NCBI RefSeq assembly: GCF_001949145.1 | Contig: NW_019091590.1 | Span: 62,001 to 126,000 of the forward strand | From: Acanthaster planci | Lineage: Eukaryota > Echinodermata > Asteroidea > Valvatida > Acanthasteridae | Length of the DNA: 64,000 nucleotides | Direction of reading: 5' to 3' | In this document: one piece after another, positions 1 to 12,300 of the stretch | How the letters are laid out: every line of letters begins with the position of its first letter | Numbering within the stretch: the first letter of the stretch is position 1 | Position numbers and translations under genes: made by a program | The notes under the pieces: model-generated | Databases searched by the model: none | Told to the model about the DNA's origin: nothing | The model's input: only the letters and a program-made list of their open reading frames with translations

Positions 1-501
1 AATTTTATCTAGGGCATGATGCAGACTCAATGTACTGTGTAGTACTGGGTAAACAGACAGGTTGCTTTAAACCGTAACTTGCTTTTAATTAACACCAACA
101 CAAACAATTACACATAACACAGGTATAAATGTCAGTTATAATGTAGCACCTCTAAATATACAATTTCAAGTCAAGTGAGGCAGTCAATTTTTTTCATCTT
201 ATATTGCCAATCTTTCACTCATATTTCCTGTCATTTTTAACAGGAAGCTTTCTGACCTCTGTACAATCCTGCATTGTGTTGGAAACCACACAGATTTTCT
301 TTTATTATTCCACTGTAGAGACTCATCAATCAAGCCTTACATCAGGTAACAGCAAATTGGCTCAACCTTTCTCAATCCTTCAAAATCCTTGAAATCCTCC
401 TCTCAGATTTTAAAAGATCTGGGAGGGTTAGGGTTGACTTGTCAGGACTGTCAGGTAGCAATGGGAAAGCATCTGGTGCACAAGTATTATTGAAAACTTA
501 C
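1..501. other. Intron of the minus-strand gene; nothing else recognised
   Basis: The sequence is AT-rich, with short open frames only. No next exon, RNA gene or repeat could be identified here. Confidence 0.4.
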
Positions 502-761
502 GCCTCTTTTGATGACTGAGTTGAAGTTGCTGCTGATGCCGGAGCATTCTCTGCCTGAGACTCCTTAAGAACTCGATCGTGTCCGGCCGGCTTCTGCTGT
601 TGGAGTTGCTGCTGGCACCTTGCTGGGTCCGGTCTGTTCTCGTTGTTGGGGGCAACTCTCGCTGCAGGCTTCTGCACCATGGCCGGGTGGGAAGTGGGCG
701 GGGCCTGTCTTTCGGCTTGGGCCATTCTATTTTCATGCATACTTGCCATAGCCATATTAGT
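502..761 (-). CDS. Coding exon, Gln/Ala/Pro-rich, 86 codons
   Basis: The acceptor is CCGCCCAG and the donor GAGGC|GTAAGT, leaving phase 2. The translation begins TNMAMASMHENRMAQAERQ and contains the Gln-rich run CQQQLQQQK near the middle, ending QSSKEA. Composition is typical of a disordered linker ahead of a folded domain. Only introns or flanking sequence are visible from 501 to 1. Confidence 0.5.
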
Positions 762-2930
762 CTGGGCGGAAGAAGGCACATTGAAAAATTTGAGAATTTT
801 TGTTTTTAATGAAGACCCTATGCTGTTGTCAAGTGTTTCATCCCCGATTCTAGGATGTCTGTAACTAAAGTTACGCTGTCACGATCAATCTCTAAAATTG
901 CAAAACTGAATTTGCATAAAATATTTCACGAATGAGATATTAAAGGAAAAAATGGCTATAAAACATCAAATCATCCAAAAAGTTTCAAGGACAAGTGTTT
1001 CCATTATCTTCAAATTTAGAGGCAATATGTGAAGGGTTTTTCCAGATCAATGTAAAAATCTACAAAATTGAAGTCATTTCAAATGTCTTGGGTACATGTA
1101 TATGTTCATTTGGTTACTTAGTTTGAGAGACATGCACCTGACTACTCCGTGAAAGGTGGGGGGGGGGGAAGAGGGACCGACAAAAGTATGCGGCTTGCTC
1201 ACCTTAGCATTCTGCAATATTCTCAAGGCCTGGGAGGAAGCAGAGCCTGGGGCAGAGGTTGAGACGCCACCCCCTACACTGGTGTAGGTCTTGCTGTGGG
1301 AGGCGGCGGGCAGCACTCGCTTGGGAGCCATGCTGCGGTGTGGTGCGCTCGTTGTTGGCGTCATGAACTGCTATGAACCATTCGACAAGTTTTGGAATCA
1401 GGCAAATATAATACATTCATAACAGATGAAATTTGTGGGGGCCTGTCTATTTTCAGAGGGGATTCTTGAAGGACATCAGCAAACGAGGAACTTAGACAAT
1501 GTTAGTCGCTCATCCAAACTTTTCAAAGACTTACTTAAATTTGTCGAGATACAAGTTGATGTGCTCCATAGATTTCGGCAAAAGACACCTGAATACAATG
1601 TGAAGAGTCTTTCTCGTATACAATCCGTCTTGTTATCACAGTAAACATTGACACCATGTGAGCACACCAACGATGCACAAACACCATCTGTATCCTTAAA
1701 ACATCGTTGTTGAAACAGCTGTCCACATTCGGGCATTTTCTGTGCCTGCCATACAGTTTCATGGTGCCTGTTATTTCCCCCTTTAACATCACACCAGCAG
1801 CTACATGTACATGTTTGCAAAATCACGGACTGGATAACCATTAAAGGTGGAGGTACATGACAGTTGACAGAAACGTCCTAAAAGTTGTGCAACAAACAGA
1901 ACAGTTCATTTTGCAATCATCTCCGTGGCAAAGAAGTTTTCTCAATCCTTCAGAATCATGCAAGGTGGAGAAAACCAATGGCACATACAGTATTTGGACT
2001 ACTGTAAGTGACCTTCTGACATGTCTCAGGAACATCAAGGCCCATGCAGAGCAATACATGTACATGTAATCTTGTCATACACATACATGTAGCTGCTGGG
2101 TTTATTATCTTTAATCCTACCAAACCCGCTAAAAACATTCTGGCATATTCAAGGATCTGGCACATCTGGGAGGGTTATGGCTGACCAACCAACCTGCAAC
2201 CTACTGTCACAGTTTTGGGGGAACAAGTTTTATAAAGTTTCAGTGACAGTCTTAATACAGGTCAGATGCACTGTGGCAGAACTGGCAACTTGATGGACCA
2301 CAATCCACATCATTCCGTCTTTACCCACCCACCTTGGAATCTGGCTTGTATGCCATCATTGACTGGCTCTCCTTGGTTGAAATCAGGATCAGTTTGGAAA
2401 ATGAACTGAGAAAAGAGGGGAAAAGGTGGATCAGGGTTATGTTACTTTATACATTAAATGGCCATGGACTGAGAATTTAACCCGTGACCAACTGACCAAC
2501 ATTTTAATTAATCCGCCATAAACTAACACTAATTTCCGTCCTTTAATATCATCATGGTCACCGAAATATCGTTGTTTGAATAGAAGAATCGTGACCCAAA
2601 ATGTTCCAAACTAAAAAAATCAAAGAAATTCGCGCTCCGACCATCAGTGACAAATCTTAATCACGACCGACATAACGTCTGTATGCATGCACCCGACATT
2701 GCCCGGCCGAATACACAAACATGACAAAATCCTGGCATTTCATTTTCAGGAAACGACACAAACAAATTCTGAAATTACAATCGTCATTTTATGTAAAATT
2801 TCTATAAAATGTCGTCAACAACCATAAATTCTTACCAAATAAGGATAAAATTGTGGAATTTGATGATCACACGTTGCTGGTTCCTTTCAAAGTTTCCTGA
2901 ATCCTGTGAATGAACCGAGTGATCGCCGTG
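502..2930 (-). CDS. 5' part of an unidentified split gene, possibly Aurora-kinase-like (partial, exits window)
   Basis: Seen: three minus-strand coding exons with matching phases and consensus splice sites (2359-2333, 1367-1203, 761-502), preceded by a candidate non-coding exon ending at 2836. The predicted N-terminus starts MMAYKPDSK and continues for about 150 aa. It is rich in Gln, Ala, Ser and Pro, with no signal peptide or membrane segment, so it looks like a disordered nuclear or cytosolic leader. The last visible exon ends in phase 2, and the next exon lies left of the window. Inference: APKRVLP followed by a Gln-rich stretch resembles the disordered leader of Aurora A kinases, which carries a PKRVL-type motif and an A-box. 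The promoter also carries cell-cycle words. No kinase domain is visible, so identity is a guess. The gene is divergent to GALNS. Confidence 0.5.
1203..1367 (-). CDS. Coding exon, Ser/Ala/Gly-rich, 55 codons
   Basis: The exon runs from an acceptor ending in CAG (an alternative TAG acceptor lies 3 nt upstream) to AAG|GTGAGC and is exactly 165 nt in phase 0. It encodes FMTPTTSAPHRSMAPKRVLP and continues Ser/Gly-rich to SSQALRILQNAK. Low-complexity leader sequence with basic residues. The APKRVLP motif is the best hint of an Aurora-type N-terminus, but such a short motif is weak evidence. Confidence 0.55.
2333..2405 (-). CDS. Exon with predicted start codon of the minus-strand gene
   Basis: The acceptor is a pyrimidine tract ending CTTTTCTCAG and the donor is AAG|GTGGGT. 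The first ATG on the minus strand is at 2359, giving MMAYKPDSK in phase 0 up to the donor. The bases before the ATG would be 5'UTR. The short peptide has no diagnostic motif. Confidence 0.5.
2836..2930 (-). other. Candidate 5'UTR exon of the minus-strand gene
   Basis: Read on the minus strand, this segment has no ATG and ends in TTTG followed by the donor GTAAGAAT at 2835. It lies just downstream (minus sense) of the CCAAT/E2F/CHR cluster. The outer boundary near 2930 is a guess, because no transcription start can be read from the sequence. Confidence 0.35.
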
Positions 2931-2944
2931 CACTGTGTGTACCT

Positions 2945-2980
2945 TTTAAATTCGAAACCAAAACTGTTGGCGCTGATTGG
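2945..2980. promoter_or_regulatory. Divergent promoter core with CCAAT, E2F-like and CHR-like words
   Basis: On the minus strand an inverted CCAAT box (2976-2980) is followed by the E2F-like word TTGGCGC (2967-2973, read on plus), then TTCGAA (2951-2956) and TTTAAA (2945-2950), which match CHR variants. NF-Y plus E2F/CHR in this close spacing is typical of cell-cycle promoters bound by DREAM or B-MYB complexes. It fits a mitotic gene on the minus strand. The GALNS start codon lies about 270 bp to the right, so the interval probably serves both genes. Confidence 0.4.
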
Positions 2981-3253
2981 TCACTGGGATGCCGGTACAC
3001 TATGCATATTCATATTTATACTTTTCTTCCATTCCTTATTTTAAAAAAGCAACAATAAAGATTGTGTTTAAAAACTTCCCAAATTAACTTCAAATCAGAA
3101 ATAATGCACTTTTTTTTCTTCGAATACTTTTTAAATTTTATGTAAAAATTGAAATAATCCCAGGTCAATGTCAGGTGATCTCGATCACATGATGAGCATT
3201 GTTTTCCTACCTCCATGGTTTACATCATAGTTCATACATGTACATGGTTAATA

Positions 3254-3352
3254 ATGGCAAGATATCTCATTTTTTCGGTGGTTTTAATTTTCTTTTCCGG
3301 TGTACGGCCAATATCTGGAAAGCCAAACATCATCATAATGATGATGGACGAC
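3254..3352 (+). CDS. GALNS: GALNS exon 1: signal peptide and metal-binding DD
   Basis: ATG at 3254 starts [19 protein letters not shown], a clear signal peptide with a hydrophobic core. It is followed by [11 protein letters not shown], which contains the two Asp residues that bind calcium in sulfatases. The exon ends in phase 0 at GAC|GTAAGT. Two out-of-frame ATGs at 3238 and 3244 lie just upstream and would overlap the start if they are in the mRNA. This start was chosen because it alone gives the signal peptide in frame. Confidence 0.93.
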
Positions 3353-6300
3353 GTAAGTATTTATTCAAATTTGTTTCTAAGAAACTGAACGGACTTGAAT
3401 TGGACAATTGAACCGTCGTAAACGTCACCGTCACTTCACCGCGTTCACGGTCATGACGGTTCATCGTCCAAAACCGCTTCCACATGTTGCCCTGTGTACG
3501 CCTAGTCTAGAACGGTTACGGTAACTTTGCCCCTTTTCCATTTCACCCCACGTCATTTCGCCCATAACAACTTCGCCCCATTTCCGTTTCACCCCACCCC
3601 AAGCTTCGCCCCGTCACCACATCGCCCGGCCGTCACTTCACCCTTTTTCCACTTCGCCCCAGCATGCCCAGCTTTGCTTGACATGCTTGAAGTTGAACAT
3701 GTTTAATGTGTTTGAAGGTGGGCCACACCTTTCTTGTGTGTTCCATGGATTTACACCACGTCACACGTAATATGGATTTGATAATCATGATAATGAAATT
3801 GGACTAAATAAAGAAGGAAGTGTATTTTTGCTGGCGACGGCAAAAGTTTTTCGAAGTTATTTTGCCGGGATGTGTTTCACAAGAAACAATTAAAAAAAAC
3901 CACTAATTTTGAAAAGTTTGTAAGGAAAGCAATCAATTTTGTTTGTACATATAGGTTTTGCCATCTCTTCTCTAATTGATCTTCTAATAATTATTTGTTC
4001 TTTTATATATTATGTAATGAGCCTATTTTTGTCCTTCGAACCCCGTAATGCTCTGTGAACATTGAAAAGGTTTTTTCATACCCTGATGGTTACTGTTGGA
4101 ACTTGCATCTGTCATTGGTATGTTTTTTGGCAGTGATCATGTTGGGCACACACAATGCATAGTTGATCTGCAAAATAGCCCAAGCCTGTTTATATTTTTG
4201 TGTGTGTACAAAAAATTTACTATCCTAAACTATGGAAAAGTACATTTCCCAGGTCAGAAACACACTTGGACGTACTTTCCATCATGTCTGTGGCACTATC
4301 TATCGATTTAATTGCCGCGGTTACTGATCGCTTAGTCATGCAGTACAGTACATGTAATTCAAGCCATGTAAAAGTTTGTGACATCTGGAAATTTATTGGA
4401 AATTAGTGCCTGAGCCCAGTATGCCTTTCTATACAGGTACATATCAAGAATATCAGCTAGTCTTCCCTTTTTGGTCTGTGATTTCTGCTCGTCGCACTGA
4501 CTTTGTTACGTGGTTGCACTGCAGGACACTGTTTCATGCACATGCACGCAACATACTGACTACACATGACATTAAAATCAGTGACCTCATGGTGTTTCTT
4601 CATTTTGAAAGATGGCGGTTCTACAGCAATAGCCTGGGAGTTGGGCAGAAAAATCCCAGTTTTTGCCTGTGTTGACATGAAATTTGTTACACTTTTAGGA
4701 GATTGTTCATTCCTGAACGTCGACCGGCAATATTGGGTGCATTTTGTTGGGCTTGTTGGGGTGGATAATTCGAGGGGGACAAATCTCAGACCTGATTTTC
4801 AGGTTTGCGATTTTTTAGATGTCATGATCATTGGGCATTGAGTTACTTGAGCTACAGTTGGTGCATTCTAAAGTTGTCTGGAGTTACTCAGTGTTGGGTG
4901 CATTTCGACTGGTTTTTGTACACTTTTAGATGGGCTGGGGTGATTTAGGCATCTTTGGTCATCCTGCTAAGGAAACGCCCAACCTCGACCAGATGGCTGC
5001 AGAAGGGGTGCTGATGACTGACTTCTACTCTGCCAATCCACTGTGCTCACCTGGTGAGTAGTCAATCACTGTATGAAGGGGAACAGGTCAACCCATATGC
5101 AGGCCAACTCGTTCACTGATCAATTCGTGCACCAACCAACTTGTACATTGCTAGTAAAGTCGGCCATTCAGGATGTCGAATGACTGGAAAACTGTGCTTC
5201 TTGACTGTATAACCATTTGAGTACATTAAGAATTGTTCTTTCGAGAACGACAAATTAAAATTGTTCCATTTTCAAAGAAAACATGTAGTGTTAATAATTA
5301 GAATTTCACAAAGCAATGGTCAAGATATAGATACATGTAATTACTAGGGCAGAGCAACTTATTTTACCGTAGCGGCTTGTCATTCATAAGTTAAATGATA
5401 AAAAACATTGTTTTCTACCGGACTGGGTAGTGACAAGTTGGGAGAAAAGTACAGCATACAGAGGGCAAAGGCAGCACATTAGCACACGTCCTCACACGTG
5501 CTGTACAAAGGATACAATTTGGCGCACATGTTGGTCAGTATATGAATTGGTCAATTTACGAGTTGGCAAGTACCAGTTGGAACGGATATGAGTTGACCAG
5601 CATTGATCCGAACTACATGTACATGTACATGCATGCAGCAGAGGAAGAACGGAAGTGGCTGCTTCATCTAGGTTTAAATTAGGCAGAGGCTTCAGTCCAG
5701 CTCCCAATTTCACGAGACTTCTTAACCAGCAGCAACTCACACTAATTGTTGGGTATTCGTTCTCAGACTTAACTGCCCTTGGAAAGAAATCTTTCAAAAT
5801 CACAAGAAGCCAAAACATAGTAAAATATTCATTTCACTGAGAATTACTTTAAATTTTGCCGAAGAAAAAATGACGAAATCGACCATAGGAATCGAAGCTA
5901 CGATCTTGTGGTCCAAACATTTCCATTTACAAAACCATAGAAATACATATACATGTACCTTAATCTGTAACCTCACATTAAAATGCTGCAACATTCCAAT
6001 TGACATCAAGATTGACATCAAGATTGATGCATGGTTGTTGTTTCTGATCTTCATGAAGCCTCACTCAATCAGGACCAGAGCCAGATATGGAGCCAACAGC
6101 ATTTAAATTAAAGGCAAATGTGACTGTAATCCTTTGGAAATAGTTCATCATAGAAGACCATGTCCAAATCACTTGGCTATGGCAGGAGATCACACACAAC
6201 CAGTTGACAACTCTATGGGAGCTGGCCACGGCCACTACAATAGACTTGTGTGTAATTTCAAGCCGCAGCCAAATGATTCGGAAACGGCCGTATCTACACG

Positions 6301-9300
6301 TTCAGCCTTCTGTGCTACCTGAAATCAGTGGCATATTTTCAAGGCGACACTCGGGGTGCACACATTTTTTTCAACAGATAACTTTAAATGCAGTGAGCCA
6401 TGGCTTGAACATACATGTGTATGTATGTAAAGTTGCATAGTTACACCACTGCCCCAAAGTGTGTAAGTGTCTTCGCATCCTTTTCTTCCGGTAGCACGAG
6501 CGGCTCTCTTGACTGGCAGACTGCCAATCCGCAATGGCTTCTACACGACCAACCAGCATGCCCGCAACGCTTATGCTCCCCAGTTTGTTGTCGGCGGTAT
6601 CCAAGACTATGAAATCCTTCTTCCGGAACTTCTGAAAAAAGCTGGCTACAAGAGCAAGATTATTGGAAAATGGTAGATAACTTTGTTTTAAAAATCATCA
6701 TTTAGCTGTCACAGATTACCTTCAAGTTGAAATTCTCATGGCAATAAAGTAGTGAAGGAATTACAGTGTCACATGTATGTCAAAGACCAACACTAGCTGA
6801 GATTTATATTTTTCACACTGTTTTTTAACTCTGAAAACCTTTTCCCACATCTCTAAAACTCAAATTTGTTCCATAAGAGCAACACATGTTACTCTTATGA
6901 ACTGCATGTACATGTACACATCTCTGTGTTCCCAAGCATCATTTATCAAGTAGTTTTAGTATCTTTTTCCTGTCAACTCATAACTTTCTTAATCTCCCAA
7001 ACCCCAGTGTGTCTGACAGTGTTGCACCAGATTCAAGCTTTGACCTTTGACTTTTACCAATTCTTTCTAGGCATTTAGGCCATCAGCCTCAATATCTCCC
7101 ACTCCAGCATGGCTTTGACGAGTTCTTCGGCTCACCCCATTGCCACTTTGGCCCATACAACGACAAGGGGACTCCCAACATTCCTGTGTACAGGGATGGT
7201 GAGATGGCCGGTCGTTACTACGAAGACTTTGTTATCACAAAAACGGGAGAGTCTAACTTGACACAGCTTTACATTCAGGTAATAAACAAGAATTAACCTC
7301 TATTTTCCTCCCACAGCAAATATATCAGCTCAAGCCATTTGATGAAATGCATCTGCATGCCACTTTGTACTCTACACATATTTTTCTGCCACAAGAGGAA
7401 GCTTTAGAAATCGACAAGAATTCATCCTCCAAAACTTGCTTGTAAATTTACACACTGTAGTTGAGATCTTAAGGGTCGAAATGTTGAGAAGGCAAAATCT
7501 TTCTACAAAATATGCATATGTTGGCTCAAATTATAACTCTGAAAAACACTCTTTGACAAACATTTACCCAAACGGCTTTGCTCATTTTTACTCTGAAGAA
7601 CTTTCTTCCCAAATTGTCCACAGTGGTTCACTCTAGTACTGTATTTCAGCTTTCAACATGTTCAAATGGCACCACGCCCGGCCCCATTAAAAGTGATATT
7701 GGTTGGAGTCTTACCTTGAAGCGTGAAAAAGTCCTCCCCAGATCTCCTGTTTGATGTCCCACGATATTGGAGGGTGAGAGAAGAGGATAGTTATAAAGCC
7801 ACGCACATTTCCAGCTGCATTGCTGCTCAGTACGCTATTTTCATCAATACCTCCTGTTCGTCAGGCCACAAGACCGATTTCAGAAGCCAAAATCAGCGCA
7901 CGTTCAGCCTCCTCCCTCACAGGTACTCAAATATACTCCTGGGTGGAGAACAGCATTTATTCTCCTGGATGGAGAGGGGCAAGTAGGGGTAACATGACTG
8001 GCCCAAGGTCAATCCAAATATGCAACCAGCAGGATTCAAGCCGTCAACCATTGTGGCCACATGCCCACATTCCAGCTTTTATAACAGTTCTGCACATTGT
8101 AAACTCCAGCTTTTCAGAGGTGTTTTTCGAGTATTGTGCTCTCTGATGCTTTCCTGGCACTGTACTTACATTAATACGGGCGATTCACAAAAGTGCGCCT
8201 CCAAAGCACGAAATTTGTCGAACTTTTCCAAACGTGCATTGGGTTGTCAAATTTCCCGCACTGTGATTGCCCAATGCGTTGCAAAATCTTGGAGGTGCAC
8301 TATTGTGAATCGCCCATATTAAGGTGTTGTTTGTAATGCACGCTGAAAGCATCTCATCAGAGTAGCAATTTCGTGCTGCTAGTTTGTGTGGTTGCCAAGC
8401 TGAACAGTAGATGCTTACTCGGCAAACATAGGTTACCAACCAAACGATGTGCATGTTTATTTCGTGTGGCTGGTTCTCAGGTAATATCCGTGTATACTAC
8501 ACGTAGCAATTTTGTGAAGAGATATTTTCTATTGAGCAGCTGTTCTGTACTTGGGCCCGTATTTGTCACAGCATTGTCACGCACACTGTACTTCAAAAAT
8601 CTGTCACCTGGTGCGTATAGGAGGCAGTGGCATTCATTGCAAACCAGCACAAAGCCGGTAACCCCTTTCTCCTATACTGGGTGCCTGACGCAACCCACAC
8701 CCCCTTGTATGCCTCGGAGCCGTATCACGGTACAAGCCAGCGAGTACTGTACGGTGACGCGGTCAGAGAACTTGATGATGGCATTGGGCAGATTCTGAAC
8801 AAGGTCAGGCAGCTGGGCATCACAAATAGCACTTTTGCCTTTTTCATGTCTGACAATGGGGGCGCTGTTTATGCCAGAGAGAAGGGTGAGGCTAGAGTGA
8901 GTTTTTTATTTTTTTTCCAAATCTCGGCTTCCTCTCCTGAATTTGGCTTCAGGTTTCAGTTTGGTGAATTCAGCTGCATTTGGTCAGTTCCTGAACTATC
9001 AACTTGTCTTAATTAAAACCCTACTGTTGAGCATTTTCATTTGAGATGCCAACAGTTTATCTTTGAAAATAATTCTTAGTCAGAGACGAAACCGAATCCA
9101 CATAACTGCAGCTAAGATTTTGAAAATGGCAAGGGCTTGAGATGATAATTGATATGCCTGTAATTGTTTTGCACATAAATGCACAGCTGCCTGAGGCATG
9201 CCATCAAAACCCACAAATGCATGCTGTTCTTACTCCAACTTTCCACCGCCCGCACATTCTGTGCTTCATCTCACATTGAATCCATCAAATCATGTGCAGG

Positions 9301-12300
9301 AAGCGACCACCTTCATTGAGGCCCAGCAGAAAGCCAACAATCCCTTCCTTCTGTACTGGGTGCCCGACGCCACCCACACGCCCCTGTTCGCCTCGCTGGC
9401 CTACCATGGCACAAGCCAGCGGGGGCTGTACGGCGACGCCGTCAGGGAACTTGACGACGGCGTGGGCCAGATCATGGGCCTGGTCAAGCGGCTTGGGATC
9501 GCGCAGAACACGTTTGCATTCTTCACCTCAGACAATGGGGGTGCTGTGTTTGAGAGGGAGAATGGTGAGGCTATTGTCGGAGTGCAGAGAACATTTTGGC
9601 TAATACACCTGCACACTTGCACAGGCCTGTATCCCACATGTTTACTTGTGTTTGCACTGGTCTATCTCACAGTGAAAAAACCCTTTCAAACCATCAACAC
9701 CAACACTGGTCAATGAAATTATGCTTCCCATTACTGTATCGTTGTATGCATTATTAATCTCATAGTGTGCTTCCTTGTTAAAAAGGTGTTAAATAAAACG
9801 TGAGATTTCCACCACTGAATTGGTTTGGCTAAGAGATAAAGGTTTTTAAAAATGAGCAGTGGATATGGAAATTGAAATCAACAGCTTGATCTAATCATGG
9901 CCTGTTCAGTGTGTTTGGTGTATACATATAGTTTCCATCTTGTTCTTGGGTGTGTGTACATACATGTTATAGATTGAGTCTGGCCATTCTGTCTCAGTTT
10001 GTAACCCAGAGGCACCCTTAACCCAAGCCCCTGTGTCCTTCCACCGCTCGTACTATCCTCATCATTTTTGTCCATCACACTATGTCTTCATTAGGAGGCA
10101 GTAACTTTCATTGAGAACCAGCACAAAGCCAGCAACCCATTCCTGTTGTACTTGGTACCAGACGCGACCCACACACCACTGTATGCCTCGCATGCCTACC
10201 ACGGCATCAGTCAGCGTGGTCTGTATGGCGACGCGGTCCGAGAGCTGGACGACGGAGTCGGTCACATTCTCAGCAAGCTCAAGGAGCTCGGTATCGCAGA
10301 GGACACTTTTGCGTTTTTCACGTCAGACAATGGCGGCGCTTTAGTCTCAAAATTTAACGGTGAGGTTATGGCTATGCATCTCGCTGTAACTTTCTCGCAG
10401 ATAAACCGTGCCAATGTGCATTATGCATTCCTTTGGCATTGTGCATTTACATGTACATGCAAAATTGCTGCATTTCTGTCAGCTTCTGAGAATGCTTCAA
10501 CATGCAGAGTTCAAAATTGTCCCAACCCCCCCCCGCATCAGCATGCCGTTTCTGTGACTTTCATTTCTAAAATGGTTAACAAGTGTTAAAAATTCCTTTC
10601 CATTTCCAAGCAAAATTTAAAAAGTCAAGCATAGTTGCAACTGGGTTACCTGGAGGTGGACTTATTTACAGTTTAACATAGAAAACAATTACATGTACCA
10701 AAGAAGGAAAATTTCACTTGGAATTGCGTCAACAGTTCCTAGTAGAAGAATACAGTAGGAAAAATGAATAATAAAAAATAATACGAAATCAATTGATGAC
10801 CTCATTATGATGTCATTACATATTTGCAATGCAAAACAACAATATATTTACAACACATTCCCACCAAGATTGAAGATAATCCAATGTTTGTTTTTATTTG
10901 TGAAACAAACATTCGCTATTTCCACCAAGGGTGCATTTGAACTTTTAGTAATGAAGAATTTTAAGAGTACTGGTACATGTACCTTGATTTGATCAAGGGG
11001 TACATCGACAAGACATTTTTCTGGTTCCGGACGCATGTTTAGTTCTTATGACCTCCACATAAGAAGTTACCTCAGCAGTATTTGGTACATTTATAGTACC
11101 ATGTAATCAGTCACAAGGACCAGTGTTTGGAAGATATTACACGTACACATACACAGACAGCTTCGGATACTTGAACATGACACAGAATTGGCACAAGGAA
11201 GTTTCCTTTGAATGAGCACAACCCTTGGGCAATTTCTCAGAGAATTTCACAGAATACATTTCAGAGAATACATGGTAGCAGAAGCACTGTTTAGTGCATC
11301 AGTTTTCATCCCTTTCACTTGTATGGGTTTACTTGTGAAGTAACTTGCTTGTTGGTAGACTGGTATGGTGCTCTCATATTTGTCCTCCGCGTCCTCAGAC
11401 TGGTGAGGAACTGTCAACTTTTGTCCCAAAGCAAGGATGTTTCAGTGTAACTGCTTTGCTGCATGTTGTCAGTAGTAGTCAGACCGGTTTGCTGGCACCT
11501 TCCTCACTTTGAGATACGCCTTGAAATTCAAGTTACGGTCTTTACAGGTTTTTCACCAGTTCATTTCCAGAATTTTTGTCGGGGGTGTTTATGCCATGTG
11601 GACTAATACCGAACAGTAATTTTTTCTGCTGGTTTTGTTCATGCTCTTAAGCCGTTGAAGTAGACATGAGATGAACTATCTGTGATATTGTTTACGAAAA
11701 TGGAAAAGGAAAAGAAAACCAGAGTGTGATTCGTGCATTGTGTTGATTTCCGGATTTTTAGAGATGAGCGTTTGACTCGTATGTCAACAAGAGAGAGTTG
11801 CTGGACATTACTTCAACGTATGGCTGGAGATCAGTGATGGCGTGTTACATCATTGAAAAAGGCCTCCAGAGTTCTCTCCATGAATGGTTCTGTTCAGTGC
11901 TGTGATCCAGAGAGAACTGACAGTGCTGTACATTCTAGTTGAACAAAAGTAGTTTAGGGTTGCATGCCCACGTTTCAAAGGAGAATGCCTTCCAGTGATC
12001 TAACTGCACTGATTGTGTGATTATTATAATCCATCCACTTTCATGAAGTCTCACATTATTTTGTTTCGGAAGGCAGTGAGGATTGGAGCTGCTCTTCCAA
12101 CAAGTGTAATTACTTTGTTTCGTCATGTACGTGTAGGAAGCCTTAGATTTCATAACGGTGGAAACCCAGCTGGCCAGCCCCTTTTTCTTGTACTGGGTCC
12201 CAGATTCGGCCCACCAGCCCCACTATGCCTCTAAGCATTACCTGGGCACTAGCCAGCGGGGTCTGTACGGAGATGTGGTCCGGGAATTGGACGACGGAGT

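Noticed and set aside
1-2200. Possible duplicated segments around 250-430 and 1900-2180
   Set aside because: They share only short phrases (ttctcaatccttca, atctgggagggtta); too little to call a repeat.
8373-8798. 141-codon plus-strand frame overlapping exon 5a
   Set aside because: It reads exon 5a in the wrong frame. The GALNS frame gives the sulfatase motifs.
10360-12136. A fifth, decayed copy of GALNS exon 5
   Set aside because: No stretch coding for DATH, SQRG or SDNG blocks, even with stops, could be seen in either of the two long introns.
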